Assembly (NCBI RefSeq): GCF_000239815.1
Contig: NZ_CAFK01000024.1
Span: 61,038-125,037, forward strand
Length of the DNA: 64,000 nucleotides
Direction of reading: 5' to 3'
Origin: Bradyrhizobium sp. STM 3843
Lineage (GTDB): Bacteria; Pseudomonadota; Alphaproteobacteria; Rhizobiales; Xanthobacteraceae
Positions 8,223 through 17,174 of the stretch are shown here, piece after piece. A program made the position numbers and the translations under genes. Positions within the stretch are counted from its first letter, which is position 1, and every line of letters starts with the position of its first letter. The notes beneath the pieces are model-generated. The model was not told where the DNA came from. It did no database searches and worked only from the letters and a program-made list of their open reading frames with translations.

Positions 8223-9020
8223 ATGGGTGGTGCGACGGATGCGGACATGATGCTCGCCATCAAGCTTGCGGTGACCCCGCTGATGATGCTGGCGATTTCG
8301 CTCGCCGCGCGGCAATGGGGGACGTTCATCGGCGGCCTCCTGTCGGGCCTGCCGCTGACCTCCGGGCCGATCTCGGTGTATCTCGCGGTCGAGCAGGGAA
8401 CGGCTTTCGCACAGCGTGCGGCGATCGCCTCGCTGGCCGGGCTGGCGGCCGTGCTCACCGGCTATGTTGCCTACGCGGTGCTGACGCGCGTCAGCACGCT
8501 CGCATCGGCCTGCATGCTCAGCCTTGTCGTTTTCTGTGCGTCTGCCTGGGCCTTGCTTGGGCTGCAGTCGCCGGTGCTTGCGGTTGCCGTCGTCCTGATC
8601 ACGGTGGCCATTCTGCTGCGGCTCACCAAGGAGGAGATTGGGGCGCCGCGGGTCGCGGATGGAGGCCCGGCGATCAGCCTGCCGGTGCGGCTTCTCACCG
8701 CGGCTGCTATGGTGCTGTTGACGACGAGCTTCGCGCGCATTCTCGGGCCCGACATCTCAGGCGTCGTGTCGCTGATTCCGGTGATCGCCTGGCCGCTCAC
8801 TCTGTTTGCGCATCTCGAAGGCGGCCGCGACAATGCGCTGCGGGTGGTCAGGGGCAATGCCATCGGCGCGGTCGGCGTCGTCTCGTTCTATCTGGTCGTG
8901 GCGCAGCTGATCCTGTCCTATGGTCCGCTCGCGGCCTTCTCGGCCGCAACCGTCGCGGCAGTGCTGGCCGCATTCGGTGTCGTGCTTCTGCTGCGGCCGC
9001 GCCGAGTCCGCGTGCTCTGA
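8223..9020 (+). CDS. Polytopic inner-membrane protein, unknown function
   Basis: 265 aa, mostly hydrophobic, with about eight predicted helices (for example IKLAVTPLMMLAISLAA, ACMLSLVVFCASAWALLGL, VLAVAVVLITVAILLRL, FSAATVAAVLAAFGVVLLL). The segment GTFIGGLLSGLPLTSGPISVYLA near the N-terminus, with Gly/Pro in and between helices, suggests a transporter or channel-like protein rather than a simple anchor. AGGA just before ATG 8223 supports that start, though ATG 8247 is possible. I cannot assign a family. It converges on the MFS gene at 9046 with a 25-base gap. Confidence 0.65.
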   Translation: MGGATDADMMLAIKLAVTPLMMLAISLAARQWGTFIGGLLSGLPLTSGPISVYLAVEQGTAFAQRAAIASLAGLAAVLTGYVAYAVLTRVSTLASACMLSLVVFCASAWALLGLQSPVLAVAVVLITVAILLRLTKEEIGAPRVADGGPAISLPVRLLTAAAMVLLTTSFARILGPDISGVVSLIPVIAWPLTLFAHLEGGRDNALRVVRGNAIGAVGVVSFYLVVAQLILSYGPLAAFSAATVAAVLAAFGVVLLLRPRRVRVL

Positions 9021-9045
9021 TCCGTTGGCGGGATCGCAAGCCCTC

Positions 9046-10368
9046 TCAGCCGTTTGGCGTGCGCAGCGGAAGCGTTGCGGGCGCGGGCGTCTCCACGATG
9101 ATCTCGCGCGGATCGCCGCGCATGGCGATCACGGCGATGAGCCCGAGGCCGACGCCGATCATGACATAGAAGATCGGCGCCAGCGGCGAGCCGGTCAGCG
9201 CGATCAGCCAGGTCACGAAGAACTGCGCGAAGCCGCCGAAGATCAGCACCGCGACGTTGTTGACGATGGAAAGCGAGGTGGACCGGATGCGCACCGGGAA
9301 CAGCTCGACCAGCGCGGTGCAGTAGACGCCGAGGAAGAAGGCGCCGAAGCAGCCGATCACGATCTGGCAGACCAGCAGTTTGCCGATCGAGGGCGCCGCG
9401 ATCACCCAGGCATAGAGCGGGTAGAGCAGCACGAAATAACCGATCAGCGACACCAGGAGCAGCGGCTTGCGTGGATAGCGGTCGGACACGGCGCCGGCGA
9501 GCGGCACGACGACGATCATCACCACCGCGGCGATCAGCTGCACCAGATAGCTCTGCATCAAGGGTAGCTTGAGCACCTCCTTGGCATAGGTGACGGTGTA
9601 GCCGAAGGTGACGTAGAACGAGACGGCGCTGGCGACCACCATACCCATGCCGATCAGATAGTTGCGCCCCGGATATCTCAGCGCGGCCGCAAAGCCCTCT
9701 CTGTGTGTTGCGGCCCTGATGCGGGACGACACCTCCGGCTCGACGATCTTGGCGCGCATCACGAACAGGATCGGCACGATGGCCAGCCCGACGATGAAGG
9801 GGATGCGCCAGGCGCCGGCATTGAGCTGCTCCGGCGTGAACACCAGGGTGATGCCGGCGCCGAGCGTGGCACCGAGCGCATTGGCGATCAGCTGGCCGCC
9901 GATCTGCCACGAGCCGAACAAGCCGGTGCTGCCGGGCGGCGCGGCCTCGATCAGGTAGGCGGTCGAGGTGCCGAACTCACCGCCGACCGAGAAGCCCTGC
10001 AGCAGCCGCGCGATCAGCACGATGAACGGCGCGGCGAGGCCGGCCGTGGCATAGGTCGGCGTCAGCGCCAACAGCGCGACCGACAGCGCCATCAGCGCCA
10101 TGCCGAGCGTCATCGCGGCCTTGCGTCCCTTGATGTCGCCGAAATAGCCGAGCACGAGTCCGCCGACCGGCCGCATGAAGAAGCCGGTGCCGAACAGCGC
10201 TGTTGTCAGCAGCAGCGCGTTGATCTCGCTGCCGGGCACCTTGGGATCGACCGGGAAGAACAGGGTCTTAATGACAGGTGTCATCAGCGCGAACACCGTG
10301 AAGTCGTACCATTCCATCGCATTGCCGGCGATTGCCGCGACGATGGCCGTTTTGTTGGTCGTCTGCAT
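9046..10368 (-). CDS. MFS transporter, metabolite:H+ symporter (MHS/ProP-like) family
   Basis: 440 aa, 12 predicted helices. MHS hallmarks are visible: AIAGNAMEWYDFTVFALMTPVI in the first helix, GYFGDIKGRKAAM between helices 2 and 3, and LLQGFSVGGEFGTSTAYLIE in helix 4. Known relatives carry osmolytes, shikimate, citrate or other carboxylates with protons; the substrate here cannot be read from sequence. The start is placed at MQTTNKTAIVAAIAG. It is the last gene of a minus-strand set with lysR and the FAD monooxygenase (26-base gap), so it probably imports the compound that pathway acts on. Confidence 0.85.
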   Translation of the reverse strand: MQTTNKTAIVAAIAGNAMEWYDFTVFALMTPVIKTLFFPVDPKVPGSEINALLLTTALFGTGFFMRPVGGLVLGYFGDIKGRKAAMTLGMALMALSVALLALTPTYATAGLAAPFIVLIARLLQGFSVGGEFGTSTAYLIEAAPPGSTGLFGSWQIGGQLIANALGATLGAGITLVFTPEQLNAGAWRIPFIVGLAIVPILFVMRAKIVEPEVSSRIRAATHREGFAAALRYPGRNYLIGMGMVVASAVSFYVTFGYTVTYAKEVLKLPLMQSYLVQLIAAVVMIVVVPLAGAVSDRYPRKPLLLVSLIGYFVLLYPLYAWVIAAPSIGKLLVCQIVIGCFGAFFLGVYCTALVELFPVRIRSTSLSIVNNVAVLIFGGFAQFFVTWLIALTGSPLAPIFYVMIGVGLGLIAVIAMRGDPREIIVETPAPATLPLRTPNG

Positions 10369-10393
10369 GGGCGCGTGCCTGTTCGGTTCGGGG

Positions 10394-11875
10394 TCAGGTT
10401 GAAGCGTCGAGCGGGGCCGGCTGCGGCGCGGATGGGGCATCGGCATCGCGCCATTCGTCGCCGAGGATCTCCGGCGTCGCGAAGGCCTTCAGGTTCTCGA
10501 AATGCCGCTCGCGGTCATCAACAAACAGCCGCCGCACGATGCCGCGCGCCAGCCGGTCGGCGCCTTCGCTGATCGCGGGAATGTCGCCGGAGAGCTTGCC
10601 GTGGCTGAGCGTTGCCGGATAGTTGAAGCAGTGCAGCCGCGACAGAGCGGGGCAGGCGCCGGGCACTTTCTCCAGAAATTCGAAAGCCTCGCCGAGATCG
10701 GGTGAGGTTTCGAGCTCGGCATTCTCCATTCCCTTTGGGCTCGGAAAACGGTCGCGCCAGAAGCGGATGTGGGGCGCGAATTCGGCGAGCTCGGGCCGCA
10801 GCGCGAGGTCGACCTTGAAGCCGGTGCCGAAGATGATGAAGTCGATCTCGTAACGGCCCTTCGGCGTGGTCACCACGACATGATCATCGATCTCAGTGAG
10901 ATCGGTGATCGGGCTCGCCAGGTGAAACTGCGCCTGCGGGAAGGCCGAGACTCGCAGCACCGAGGGCCGCGGCGGCGGCGTCTGCGCGTTCAATGTGTGA
11001 TCGAGGAAGCGCCATTTCCATTCATCCGGCAGGCCGGCAAAGCCGTGCACCACGCCCTGGCTGCCGATGCCGGTGAACTTGTTGATGCGCGGAATATCGG
11101 CGCGGCGGATGAACAGATCGAGCCGCGCAGCACCCGCTTCGAGCGCGACGGCCGCATTGTCCATCGCGGAGGCTCCGGCGCCGACCATGGCGACGCGCTT
11201 GGTCTTGAGCTGCGCGAAATCGATCATGTCGGCGGTGTGGGCCCAGAAACGGCGATCGATCCGCTGAGCGATCTCCGGCACGTAGGGACCGCCGAGACCG
11301 TCGCGCCCGGTGGCGAGCACGACGTGACGGGCAAGGATCTGCCGCGCTGCACCGGCCTCGCTGATGTCGAGCGCCAGCAGGTCATCGCCGCGCGGCTGGA
11401 TGCGCGCGACGGCAACCTCATTGCGGACCGGCAGATTGAGCATCTTGCGGTACCAGGTCAGATAATCCATCCACAGCGTCCGCGGCGCCCGATCGAGCGT
11501 CCGCCAGGCTTCGCGCCCGTATTGCGCCTCATAGAAGGCGCGGAAGGTGAGCGCCGGCAGGCCCATCGCGGGGCCGGTCAATTCCTTCGGCGAGCGCAGT
11601 GTGAGCATGCGGGCATAGGTGACCCAGGGCCCTTCCTGGCCGGCCTTGGCGCGGTCCAGCACGACATGATTGTCGACGCCGAAACGGGTGAGCATCGCGG
11701 AGGCCACCAGCCCGGCCATGCCGCCGCCGACGATTACGACGTCGGTCACCTCCTGCCCATCGACCAAGCGGCGCGGCACCCATGATTTGGCCGGCCACTC
11801 CAGCCAAGAGAGGTCCTGGCGCAGGCGGGCTTCCAGCGCGGCGAGGCCCGCGGCGTCGGGGGACAGCATCGTCAT
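10394..11875 (-). CDS. FAD/NAD(P)-dependent flavin monooxygenase-like protein
   Basis: 493 aa. Two Rossmann motifs are present: VVIVGGGMAGL (about 46-56) for FAD and VAMVGAGASAMDNA (about 228-241) for NAD(P)H. VVLATG near 185-190 and IIFGTGF near 345 complete the flavin-monooxygenase/YUCCA-type pattern. The N-terminal 45 residues precede the FAD domain and carry no motif I know. Such enzymes hydroxylate or S/N-oxidise small substrates. Its ATG overlaps the stop of lysR (ATGA), so the two are translationally coupled, and the MFS gene follows. The compound is unknown; the sulfur-lyase and AhpD-like genes across the divergent promoter suggest an organosulfur substrate, which is inference. Confidence 0.8.
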   Translation of the reverse strand: MTMLSPDAAGLAALEARLRQDLSWLEWPAKSWVPRRLVDGQEVTDVVIVGGGMAGLVASAMLTRFGVDNHVVLDRAKAGQEGPWVTYARMLTLRSPKELTGPAMGLPALTFRAFYEAQYGREAWRTLDRAPRTLWMDYLTWYRKMLNLPVRNEVAVARIQPRGDDLLALDISEAGAARQILARHVVLATGRDGLGGPYVPEIAQRIDRRFWAHTADMIDFAQLKTKRVAMVGAGASAMDNAAVALEAGAARLDLFIRRADIPRINKFTGIGSQGVVHGFAGLPDEWKWRFLDHTLNAQTPPPRPSVLRVSAFPQAQFHLASPITDLTEIDDHVVVTTPKGRYEIDFIIFGTGFKVDLALRPELAEFAPHIRFWRDRFPSPKGMENAELETSPDLGEAFEFLEKVPGACPALSRLHCFNYPATLSHGKLSGDIPAISEGADRLARGIVRRLFVDDRERHFENLKAFATPEILGDEWRDADAPSAPQPAPLDAST

Positions 11876-12852
11876 CGGTCGGCTCTCTCGAATTGAGGAG
11901 TGTCGTCGCTCGCATCAGTGAAGGCGACGCTCCCCTCGTGCAGCCTCGCGCCGGGCATCAAGGTCACGGCTGCGCGCAGCGCATCGTTGAGAGCGGCGAG
12001 CGTCGGGGTGAGTTCGCGTCCGGCTGGCGAAATCGCGGCGAACAGGAACGGGATGGCGACGTCGAGCCGTCGCGTCACGACGCCGGCGATCTCGAGGCTC
12101 GCGGTCGCGACCGGCTCGACGATGGCGATGCCGAGTGACTGCTTGGCCATGGCGACCGCGGTCAGCGAGGCGTTGGTCTCGATCATCTCCTGTGGCCTGA
12201 CGCCGGCGCGCTCCAGCGCGTCCTCGACGCGACGCCGCAGCCGGTAGGGATTGGCCATGGTCAGGAGCCTGCGCCCGCGGAGATCCTTGAGCCGGATCAC
12301 TTTCTTCTTCGCAAGCGGATGGTCGGCGGCCAGACACGCGACGCACGGCACCTCGCAGACCCATTGCACGTCGAGACCGGGATGCTGGATCGGCAGGCTG
12401 GCCAGGCCGAAATCGACCGACTGCGACAGCACGGACTGCGCGACATTCTCCGCCGAGAGCGACTGCACGTGAACATGGCCCGGCAGCAGGTCGCCATTGA
12501 TGGCGGCGAGCGCGACCGGGACGATTCCTGCGGCGAGCGCCGGGATCGCGGCGAGACTCAGCACGGGCAGGGCGCCGGCGCCGATCGCCGCGGCGCGTTC
12601 GCGGACATGCTTCAGCCCGAGCAGCAGCCGCTCGACTTCGGCGTGGAACAGCACGCCCTTCGGGGTCGGCGTGATCCGCGGACCGTTGCGCGAGAACAGC
12701 AGATAGCCGACGTCGGCCTCGAGATCCTGGATCTGCCGCGTCACCACGGGCTGTGAGCGCCCCAGCAGCTTTGCAGCGGCCGTGATGCTGCCCGCGGACA
12801 TCACCGCGGCAAAGGCCTCGAGCAGCCGGATGTCGATCACGTCATCATGCAT
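11872..12852 (-). CDS. LysR-family transcriptional regulator
   Basis: 326 aa from ATG 12852 (MHDDVIDIRLLEAFAAV). The N-terminal winged helix-turn-helix is typical (GSITAAAKLLGRSQPVVTRQIQDLE), followed by the two-lobed effector domain with LSLAAIPALAAGIVP and later QSLGIAIVEPVA. It heads a minus-strand coupled set with the flavin monooxygenase and MFS transporter and is divergent from the PLP lyase-CMD-AhpD set, the usual arrangement for a LysR regulator controlling both sides. A palindromic sequence overlaps its own start codon (12848-12867), consistent with autoregulation. An in-frame upstream start 13 codons earlier exists but would precede the conserved N-terminus. Confidence 0.9.
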   Translation of the reverse strand: MHDDVIDIRLLEAFAAVMSAGSITAAAKLLGRSQPVVTRQIQDLEADVGYLLFSRNGPRITPTPKGVLFHAEVERLLLGLKHVRERAAAIGAGALPVLSLAAIPALAAGIVPVALAAINGDLLPGHVHVQSLSAENVAQSVLSQSVDFGLASLPIQHPGLDVQWVCEVPCVACLAADHPLAKKKVIRLKDLRGRRLLTMANPYRLRRRVEDALERAGVRPQEMIETNASLTAVAMAKQSLGIAIVEPVATASLEIAGVVTRRLDVAIPFLFAAISPAGRELTPTLAALNDALRAAVTLMPGARLHEGSVAFTDASDDTPQFERADR

Positions 12853-12867
12853 ACCAGGTATTATGCA
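12848..12867. promoter_or_regulatory. Palindrome over the lysR start, likely operator
   Basis: TGCATA (12848-12853) and TATGCA (12862-12867) form an inverted repeat around an internal perfect palindrome ATACCAGGTAT (12851-12861). It covers the lysR start codon and lies about 115 bases upstream of the divergent PLP-lyase start. A LysR dimer or another regulator could bind here. Confidence 0.5.
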
Positions 12868-12980
12868 CCCGCGTTCATTTGCTTGAAGCATAAAGTTTAG
12901 CCGGCCTCTGCCGGATCATTCATCAGAAGAATGATAGATAAGCCTTGATGCGAAAATTGTATTATGGTCCCTTGCGTCTC

Positions 12981-14141
12981 ATGTCGACACCCCCTTCCGT
13001 CTTGCACCAAGCTGCCGCCGGACCGAGCTTCCGCCGCGGCTGGGCCGACGATGCGGTGGCGGCGATCGAAGCCGACCAGTGCCGCACCGCGGACACGCAT
13101 CTGATCCGGCTGATCGTGCCGGTGCTGGCGGGCATTGACATTTATCTCAAGGACGAATCGACCCATCCGACCGGCAGTCTGAAGCACCGGCTGGCCCGCT
13201 CGCTGTTTCTCTACGCGCTCTGCAACGGACACATCCGCGAGGGGACGCCGGTGGTCGAGGCGTCGTCCGGCTCGACCGCGGTTTCGGAGGCGTATTTCGC
13301 GCAGATGATCGGCGTGCCGTTCTACGCGGTGATGCCGCGCACCACCTCGGCCGAGAAGATCGCGGCGATCGCGCACTATGGCGGCAACTGCCACCTGATC
13401 GACGATGGGCACGCGCTCTACGCCGAGGCGGCCGCGCTCGCCGAGCGCCTCGGCGGCCACTACATGGATCAGTTCACCTTCGCCGAACGCGCGACCGACT
13501 GGCGCGGCAACAACAACATCGCCGAGTCGATCTTCAATCAGCTCGCCGGCGAGCGCCACCCGGTGCCGGAGTGGATCGTGATGGGCGCCGGCACCGGCGG
13601 CACCTCGGCAACCATCGGGCGCTATCTGCGCTACCGCCGCTATCCGACCCGGCTGTGTGTCGCCGATGTCGAGCATTCGGCCTTCTTCGATGCCTTCTGC
13701 AGCGGCGATTGCGCGCGGGTGTGCGAGCGGCCGTCGCTGATCGAAGGGGTGGGGCGGCCGCGCTGCGAACCGTCCTTCGTGCCGGGCGTGGTCGATCGCA
13801 TGATGAAGGTGCCGGATGCGGCCTCGATCGCGGCGATGAACGTGCTGACGCGGCGGCTGCCGCGCGCGGTCGGCGGCTCGACCGGGACCAATTTCCTGGC
13901 GCTGTGCCGGCTGGCGGCGGAGATGCGCCGCGCCGGCCAGAGCGGATCGCTGGTGACGCTGATCTGCGACTCCGGCGAGCGCTATCGCCAGAGCTACTAC
14001 GAGCCGGGTTGGCTCGCGGGGCGCGGGCTGGATCCCGCGCCTTACGAAGCCGCGCTGACGGCCTTCCTGCAGACAGGCGAGCCGCTGACCATCTCGGTGC
14101 AGGATGCGGACAACCCCTGCCATTCGCGAGGAGATGCATGA
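12981..14141 (+). CDS. PLP-dependent cysteine synthase/desulfhydrase family protein (Cds1-like)
   Basis: 386 aa, fold-type II PLP enzyme. Lys68 in HPTGSLKHR is the expected Schiff-base lysine; SSGST (95-99) occupies the place of the substrate-binding TSGNTG loop of cysteine synthases, and GAGTGGT (202-208) is the phosphate-binding loop. The altered substrate loop and the divergent C-terminal part argue against ordinary CysK and for the L-cysteine desulfhydrase (Cds1)-like branch, which releases sulfide from cysteine or related thiols. ATG 12981 is chosen; an upstream ATG at 12948 is in frame. Its stop overlaps the next gene by ATGA. Divergent from lysR. Exact substrate not known. Confidence 0.75.
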   Translation: MSTPPSVLHQAAAGPSFRRGWADDAVAAIEADQCRTADTHLIRLIVPVLAGIDIYLKDESTHPTGSLKHRLARSLFLYALCNGHIREGTPVVEASSGSTAVSEAYFAQMIGVPFYAVMPRTTSAEKIAAIAHYGGNCHLIDDGHALYAEAAALAERLGGHYMDQFTFAERATDWRGNNNIAESIFNQLAGERHPVPEWIVMGAGTGGTSATIGRYLRYRRYPTRLCVADVEHSAFFDAFCSGDCARVCERPSLIEGVGRPRCEPSFVPGVVDRMMKVPDAASIAAMNVLTRRLPRAVGGSTGTNFLALCRLAAEMRRAGQSGSLVTLICDSGERYRQSYYEPGWLAGRGLDPAPYEAALTAFLQTGEPLTISVQDADNPCHSRGDA

Positions 14142-14629
14142 CGACGCTGATCGAAAAGCTTGCCGGCGTGCCGCCGGACTCCAAGCTCGGGGCGGCGCTC
14201 AAGGTGCGCGCCGAGGTGCTGCGCCTGAGCGAGGCGGCGCATGATGCCGTGCTGGTGCCGCGCGAGCCCGGTGGTCTGAGCCACGCGCTGCGGGCGGCGC
14301 TGGCGGCGCGGATGTGCCGTCACGTCGGCAACGCTGCGCTGGTGGCGCATTACGAAGGCTACCTCGCGCATGGCGGGGATGCCGAGGTCGCGCCGCTGGC
14401 GCATCCCGGCGGCTCAATCGGCGATCCGCGGCGGGACGCGATGGCCCGTCACGCTGACATGCTGACGCTGGCACCGCGGCAGGCCACCCGCGGCGACATC
14501 GAGGCGTTGAAAGCGGCTGGCGTGAGCGAGCCCGACATCGTCCGGCTCTCCGAGCTCGCGGCTTTCGTGAACTACCAGCTGCGCGTGATCGCCGGCTTGA
14601 CGTTCTTGAAGGAGGTCGAGGGGCGATGA
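14138..14629 (+). CDS. CMD-domain protein of the Avi_7170-like family
   Basis: 163 aa, mostly helical, starting [18 protein letters not shown]. It resembles the carboxymuconolactone decarboxylase/AhpD-like protein that in Agrobacterium is paired with a second AhpD-like protein, as here. I do not see the CxxC pair of active AhpD peroxidases, so it may be a structural or partner subunit. Start and stop overlap both neighbours by ATGA (14138-14141 and 14626-14629), which strongly implies one mRNA and coupled translation with the PLP lyase and the AhpD-like gene. Function inferred from context: handling of a reactive sulfur or peroxide intermediate. Confidence 0.7.
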   Translation: MTTLIEKLAGVPPDSKLGAALKVRAEVLRLSEAAHDAVLVPREPGGLSHALRAALAARMCRHVGNAALVAHYEGYLAHGGDAEVAPLAHPGGSIGDPRRDAMARHADMLTLAPRQATRGDIEALKAAGVSEPDIVRLSELAAFVNYQLRVIAGLTFLKEVEGR

Positions 14630-15198
14630 AAAAGCCGGTTCACGAATTCACGGCTGAGGTTCCCGAATGGTCGCCTTACGTGACCCCGGTCGATTTCGAG
14701 ACGGCCACGCCGGAGCAGCGCGCGGCCATGAAGATCACGCCGTCCAACAAGGGCGTTTCGGCCTATGTTCTGACGCTGGCGCACGATCCGGAATCGCTCG
14801 ATGTTCGTTCGCCGCTGTTCAACCTGATCATGTACGGCAAGGACGGCCTTGCCTCCGCGGAGCGCGAGCTCGGCGCGACCGCTGCTTCGGTCGTCAACCG
14901 CTGCATCTATTGTACCGCGGTGCACACCTCGCGCTTTCTCAATCTGACCAAGCGCACCGACGTGGTCGATGCGATCTTTGCCGACGAGCGCAATGCAAGG
15001 CTAGAGCCGCGCCACCAGGCGCTGTTCGACTTCGCCGCCAAGCTGTCGACGACACCGATCGAGGCCAGCGCCGATGATGCCGCCAAGTTGAAGGACGTCG
15101 GGCTCAGCGAGCTGGAGCAACTCGATCTGGTGCTGTCGGCCGCGATCTTCGGCTGGGCCAACCGGCTGATGCACACGCTCGGCGAACCGCTGGCCTGA
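14626..15198 (+). CDS. AhpD-like alkylhydroperoxidase-domain protein (Avi_7169-like)
   Basis: 190 aa. The AhpD signature is present as C93-I-Y-C96-T-A-V-H100, with a preceding helix carrying LGATAASVVN. These cysteines and the histidine are the redox triad of AhpD-type peroxidases and thiol reductases. The C-terminal helices (LSELEQLDLVLSAAIFGWANRLMHTLGEP) match the second half of the fold. Coupled to the preceding CMD gene by ATGA. Cytoplasmic, no signal peptide. Together with the PLP lyase it may remove peroxide or oxidised-sulfur by-products. Confidence 0.8.
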   Translation: MKKPVHEFTAEVPEWSPYVTPVDFETATPEQRAAMKITPSNKGVSAYVLTLAHDPESLDVRSPLFNLIMYGKDGLASAERELGATAASVVNRCIYCTAVHTSRFLNLTKRTDVVDAIFADERNARLEPRHQALFDFAAKLSTTPIEASADDAAKLKDVGLSELEQLDLVLSAAIFGWANRLMHTLGEPLA

Positions 15199-15269
15199 CC
15201 TGGCCGGTGTCCTGACCCGAACCGCACTCGCTGTCGTGGTGATTCCCGCGGGCACGGTTTGCCGTCCGG

Positions 15270-16166
15270 CTATTTCTTCCAGAGCGAGACCGCGGCCTTC
15301 AGGATCGTGTCGCCATAGCCGTCGGCGAAGTCGCGCACCGCGAGCCGGATGCCTTCCACTGAAAAGCCGCTGCGCCACAGCGCCGGATCCTCGACGATCT
15401 TCTGCTTCCAGAACAGGAAGGCGTGATCGAAACTGTCCTGGCTGTTGTAACGCGACATGTCGACGACCAGCACCAGCTTGTCCGGAACGCCCCGCGTGTT
15501 CGACGGTGACCAGCCGATCAGGAACGGGCCGTCTTCGCCGAAGGTCGCGCCCTGCTTCTCGGCATCGGCGATCGCGGAGTCGCCGCCAAACAGGTCGTAA
15601 TGGTCGATCGCGAAGTTGCAGTCGTCCCTGACGGCCTCCGCCGCGGCCGGATTGTCCAGCGGCCATATGGTCAGCATCTGGTCGCTGACGGCAACGCTGC
15701 TCGGGATCAACGCTTGCGGTGGGATGGAGGCGACGAAGGACGTGCAGGCCATCAGCAGGCGGCTGCGGGTTGCGGGCGTCGGCCGCGCGCGGAAAGCGAC
15801 CACGCCATAGGCGCCGATCGAGGGCGGCGGAATATCGGCGCTGCGCAGATAGGCGCGCACCGGGACCAGATGCCCAACGTCGGTCAGCGTGCCCGTGGTG
15901 TGTGATGCAGCGCCCCCGGCGTCAAAAGGTAGCAGATGCCCGATCGAGCCGCCGGTTTCGCGTATGGCATTGCCGATGGGAGGAGGACGATACTCATGCT
16001 CGAAACGCGGGCGCAGCTCTGCAGGCCTCGAGGGAGAGGCGCGCTTCACGCATGTGCCGGATATCTCTTCCTCGTCGGGCGCGCAGGTCAGCGCCTGGCC
16101 GGGGCGCGGCGCTGCCAGAAGCAGCAGCACGGAGCAGCCGAGGACCAATTGTGCGAGTCTGCCCAT
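15270..16166 (-). CDS. Secreted protein, unknown function
   Basis: 298 aa. A Sec signal peptide (GRLAQLVLGCSVLLLLAAPRPGQA) precedes a mature region starting LTCAPDEEEISGTCVK, a Pro-rich stretch, then a globular domain containing YLRSADIPPPSIGAYGVVAFRARPTPATRSR, LMACTSFVASIPPQ and FLIGWSPSNTRGVPDKLVLVVDMSRYNSQ-type segments. Similar proteins occur in Bradyrhizobium as hypothetical. No catalytic motif identified. Its ATG shares one base with the stop of the upstream small membrane gene (TGATG), so they are co-translated. Confidence 0.7.
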   Translation of the reverse strand: MGRLAQLVLGCSVLLLLAAPRPGQALTCAPDEEEISGTCVKRASPSRPAELRPRFEHEYRPPPIGNAIRETGGSIGHLLPFDAGGAASHTTGTLTDVGHLVPVRAYLRSADIPPPSIGAYGVVAFRARPTPATRSRLLMACTSFVASIPPQALIPSSVAVSDQMLTIWPLDNPAAAEAVRDDCNFAIDHYDLFGGDSAIADAEKQGATFGEDGPFLIGWSPSNTRGVPDKLVLVVDMSRYNSQDSFDHAFLFWKQKIVEDPALWRSGFSVEGIRLAVRDFADGYGDTILKAAVSLWKK

Positions 16167-16408
16167 CAGCCGCGCCCCTTGGTTTTGCGACGGCCGGCGT
16201 GAAGCTGTCCGGCGCGTGGCGCCGGTCCTGAAGGAAGCAATGCGGCAAGCCGGATGAACAGGGCGCCAAACGCGTTGACGACCAGAACCACGCAGACCAC
16301 GACGAAGGTGGTGCCGCCAGCGGTGACCGGCTGCAACCAGGCGACCGCCGCGATCGCAAAGGCAATTCCGACCACCGAAAGAATGGTATGCTGCTGCAAG
16401 ACACCCAT
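16166..16408 (-). CDS. Small two-helix membrane protein
   Basis: About 80 aa from ATG 16408 (MGVLQQHTILSVVG); a TTG at 16423 is an alternative. Two hydrophobic helices (ILSVVGIAFAIAAVAWL and FVVVCVVLVVNAFGALFI) are joined by a short loop, with a basic tail ending RRKTKGRG in the cytoplasm. Its stop overlaps the start of the secreted protein at 16166 by one base, implying an operon. Unknown function; possibly assists export or anchoring of the secreted neighbour. Confidence 0.55.
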   Translation of the reverse strand: MGVLQQHTILSVVGIAFAIAAVAWLQPVTAGGTTFVVVCVVLVVNAFGALFIRLAALLPSGPAPRAGQLHAGRRKTKGRG

Positions 16409-16720
16409 TGCACTGTCCGGCAATTGTCGCGCGCGGCCGCCACGAAGGCACGCGACGTGACGTCGAAAGGGCGCTGGCGATGCAGCATTCGCGCCGCATC
16501 GGGCTCAATAAATCGCTGAAATCGAAAGGATACTAAACCGAGGGATGTGGTGAAGACAAGACAGCAGCAGGCCGCCTGCAGGCCTGCGTGCTGAAGCAGA
16601 TCGAGCTGCAACAGCGGAGCTCGCGCCGTCGGTCGCGATTTTTCTGCGGGGCCAGCCGGCTGATGCAGGCGTCGCGACCAGCCTCTGGTCTGATGCCGCT
16701 CCTGTCGAGAAACAGTACTC
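16409..16720. other. Intergenic region, no gene recognised
   Basis: Roughly 310 bases between the small membrane gene and the MAPEG gene, both leftward. It includes a 10-bp palindrome GCAGGCCTGC at 16578-16587, and presumably the promoter of the leftward pair. No clear terminator or RNA gene was seen. Confidence 0.4.
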
Positions 16721-17104
16721 TCACACCACGAGCGCGGCGGCGAGCACGAGTCCGCAAATGTAGGTGAACAGCGCCCCGATGGCCCGCAGCGGGTTGGCCT
16801 GATTCAGCGGCCCGCCCCACAACAGCCCCGCCACGATCAGCAGACGCGCAGCGGTGGCAACGACGATCACGGCGTTGATCCAGGCAGGTGCGCCATGTGC
16901 GGCGTACCACAGGAACAGCACTGCGAAGAACGGTGCATATTCCGCGGTATTGCCGTGCGCCCGCACGGCCCGATGCACCGGGTCGGTCGGCCCCGTGTCG
17001 TGGCCGATGCCCTTGGCGTGGCGCTTGCGCGTGATCGAAACATTGAGGCCAAGCCCGAACAGCAGCAGGCCGAGCAAAGCGGTGCAGATGGTGGCGATGG
17101 TCAC
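16721..17104 (-). CDS. MAPEG-family membrane protein
   Basis: 127 aa starting at GTG 17104 with a GGGGGA ribosome-binding site. Four hydrophobic helices and the MAPEG signature AHGNTAEYAPFFAVLFLWYAAHG (Asn and Glu in a conserved GN-x-x-EY-x-P pattern) are visible. Family members are glutathione- or lipid-associated membrane enzymes; bacterial ones are mostly uncharacterised. A second MAPEG gene occurs at 59099-59497 in this window. The gene ends just before an intergenic stretch and follows the MFS transporter on the same strand (about 70 bases apart). Confidence 0.8.
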   Translation of the reverse strand: MTIATICTALLGLLLFGLGLNVSITRKRHAKGIGHDTGPTDPVHRAVRAHGNTAEYAPFFAVLFLWYAAHGAPAWINAVIVVATAARLLIVAGLLWGGPLNQANPLRAIGALFTYICGLVLAAALVV

Positions 17105-17174
17105 ATTGCAATCCCCCGGGCGTGACAGACGCGGGAGAAATAGCAGGATCGCACGCGGAATCGCTAGCGGCTGC

